DNA from: Symsagittifera roscoffensis
Lineage: Eukaryota > Xenacoelomorpha > Acoela > Convolutidae
Direction of reading: 5' to 3'
Assembly (NCBI RefSeq): GCF_963678635.1
Contig: NC_087069.1
Location: 43,602,688-43,662,687 of the forward strand
Length of the DNA: 60,000 bases
Shown piece by piece: positions 57,960-60,000 of the stretch. Each line of letters begins with the position of its first letter. Positions within the stretch are counted from its first letter, which is position 1. A program made the position numbers and the translations under genes. The notes under the pieces are model-generated. The model did not search any database, was not told the DNA's origin, and worked only from the letters and a program-made list of their open reading frames with translations.

Positions 57960-59335
57960 GTGAACCAAAAAATTATTTGAAGCGTAAGGGTCAAATAAAC
58001 TTTATTAACTGTGAGTATTTTTTTCGATAAACTAATCGATAAACTAATTCTTTTGCAACTTTTTAATTCGTTCAGATAATGATTTTAGGATGCATGAACT
58101 TAACTGCAATTATACTGTCATTTAGAAACAAAAAAACACTATTTATAGTTTTTTAGTATCTTCAGAAATTATTTTGTCCGGTGTATTAGGTGAACAACAG
58201 CTATATACTTCATTGAGATACTTTGAGAAAAAAATGAGACACGCGGTCGAGATGTGAATAAGTTTCTAGAAGCATTATAAAATTCTTCTTGTCTGGTAAG
58301 AAACACCTGTAGAAAAATTGTACCAAACACGCACATTTGAATATTTTTCCACGCTAACACGCCGTTTTTTTCTACATACTTTTTTTTTCATTTCTTGTGA
58401 GTAACAATTTTCCACTGTTGTTTCAAATTTTGCAGTAGTTTATTACATATGACAAATATACTGCACTCATGTGTACTGGTCAGTATACGCTTATTCACTG
58501 ATACTTGGTGAGTAGAAAACTTCAAAAACGATCGATTTCTTGGCGCTTTAACTTAAAGAGAAATTAGATCTATTTTTGTCAATAAAGATATCGTATTTAA
58601 TTTTGACCATCTACTAGCATTGAAACTCCAGAGGAAAAGTAAAAACCATTGATTTTCAATATTCTTATGTTCAAATTTTGAAAACTATTAACCAAGTCTT
58701 GAGTATTTGTCTCTGTACAAAAAAATTTAGTGTTTTCACTCGTCTGATTAGGGGCATTTAATTGCTATTCATTTTAAATTCTTGACTTTGTCCTTTAATT
58801 AGATGAATTATAAATCCGATCTTGCACTCTTTTTCTTACATTGTTCCGTTGTCAAAAAAAACGCAAAAACGAATAAAGATACACTGTAAAAATAGTATCG
58901 AAAGCAGCGCGTTATAAATACTCAGTGGGGGTTTAATTTGTGAATTTTTTGAAAAAAGAGTCTTAGGTTTTAAAAAGAAAGTTGCAAGATTCTTTTATAT
59001 TTTCAAGGATTTAGAGTTATTTGCTAAATTTCCTTCTTTTCCCTACAAAATTTTAATCAAATTTAGAAAAATTGACATTGTTTTTCACAGTCACCTTGAA
59101 CATCAATAATTATGTAATGCTTGATGGTGAATGCAAAAATTATAATTTAATTGTTTTTTCGAGCTGATTTGTTGTATGAAAAGTTTTGAAAAACTTAAAA
59201 AATTCATTACTTGCTCAAAAAACCATAAATTTTTGCAAACCAAATCACTCAATGAATTATCTATGATATGTTTATTAGTTTGCTGAGAAAAACTTAAAAT
59301 TTTCCTGATCTGAAGCGCTCGCAGCAGTTTGAAAT
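57960..59335. other. AT-rich DNA; no further receptor exon recognised
   Basis: A minus-strand frame at 58169-58360 (NIQMCVFGTIFLQVFLTR) was examined as a candidate helix-1 exon of the receptor but lacks the expected helix 1-2 motifs. The other frames are AT-rich. Confidence 0.4.
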
Positions 59336-60000
59336 ATTTCAAAGTTTCTTTGTTTCAGTAGTTTGCGTAGAAAAATTAACTTTTTGCCAAACGGTTCGAT
59401 CTACGAAACAACTTGGATTATTTGGAAACTAATTGCTTGAGTAGCTTGCCTAAAAGGAACTAAGGTTTTTGCGAACCGTACTATTCCGTGAAGAAATCTG
59501 ATTTTTAAATTTTTTTCACTTGAAAAGCTTGAACATAAAAACTTCTCACGAAATAACAAGAAGTTTTTCAAAGTTTCGTTGCTTGAACAGCTTGCTCTAA
59601 AATATTGCAAATTCGTTCTAAAAACAATTTATAAAAAAATATATAGAGTTTTATTGCTTTTATAGCTTGATCACAACAACAACTAACTTTTCCGAGCCGA
59701 TTTTTTAATGAAAAAAATATTATATCCAATTGTATGTCGTTTCCAATTGCAAAGGGCGCTATGTTTCATACTTTACCAACAGAAATGTTTAAGAAATCAA
59801 TTTGGTTTATAAGGTATTAAAAGACTTTTTTCAATTTGATGCCTCCCTTTTTCAGAAAAAGTTTTTTGCTGAAATAACGTGCTTGAACAAAAGAATTTCT
59901 TACTGGCAAGTTAATGCAAAAAGTCCAGTCATGCAACCGAAAATGCAAATAAACTAGGGCAAAAAGTTAATTTTTCCCAAACAAAATCAGTCAACTGTCA
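59336..60000. repeat. Weak degenerate repeat around TTGCTTGARYAGCTTGC
   Basis: TTGCTTGAGTAGCTTGCCTAAAA (split here as TTGCTTGAGTAGC and TTGCCTAAAA, about 59431) resembles TTGCTTGAACAGC and TTGCTCTAAAA at 59579. Weaker versions lie at about 59352 and 59655. Spacing is irregular (75-150 bases). The minus frames here are not convincing. Confidence 0.35.

Noticed and set aside
58169-58360. Helix-1 exon of the receptor
   Set aside because: There is one hydrophobic patch but no helix 1-2 motif and no convincing splice donor in phase.

Overview
This is about 60 kb of AT-rich, gene-poor animal DNA. It is dominated by broken transposable elements, inverted and tandem duplications, and two satellite-type arrays. 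The best organism guess is a nematode. Reasons are a 68-base intron with a GTAATT donor, an AG|GTAAATTT donor at the end of a serpentine-receptor-like exon, Pao/BEL retrotransposon remnants, and many short A-run and T-run clusters. These clues are indirect, so another invertebrate remains possible. I see no complete, intact protein-coding gene. Most short open frames look like chance frames in AT-rich or repetitive DNA.

1-8.7 kb: a mosaic of direct and inverted repeats (609-2735), then a roughly 5 kb imperfect foldback (about 3650-8660). Each arm carries a later insertion. The loop holds a decayed piece of the Pao/BEL integrase that reappears at 10.9-11.55 kb.

8.7-23.4 kb: a minus-strand Pao/BEL integrase pseudogene, AT-rich DNA with diverged dispersed repeats, two weak orphan reading frames (17.3 and 18.3 kb), and a recent tandem duplication (19.34-22.01 kb) whose second copy has lost an exact 424-base block.

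23.4-30.4 kb: the most informative part. A 59-base tandem repeat of CRE-like octamers ends in a TATA box. It lies about 210 bases upstream of a nearly full-length but dead protein-primed (family B) DNA polymerase gene of Polinton/Maverick-like type. That gene is split by a 225-base palindrome made from its own sequence. A diverged repeat occurs in opposite orientations at 13.75 and 28.5 kb, bracketing about 14.8 kb, which would suit the ends of a Polinton-sized element. After a 200-base assembly gap lies a minus-strand Pao/BEL gag pseudogene.

30.4-42.3 kb: diverged second copies of the 13.5-17 kb repeats, a degenerate minisatellite, a 4.7 kb array of roughly 350-base monomers (34.5-39.2 kb), and a possible DNA-transposon interval (39.29-42.14 kb) containing a spliced minus-strand gene fragment.

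42.36-56.4 kb: a 14 kb minisatellite built on a 16-base unit, CTCCTCAAGTGACTGT. It has an A-B-A block structure, higher-order repeats, a single-copy island, and three copies of the same hairpin.

56.4-60 kb: AT-rich DNA with one probable exon of a rhodopsin-like receptor on the minus strand.
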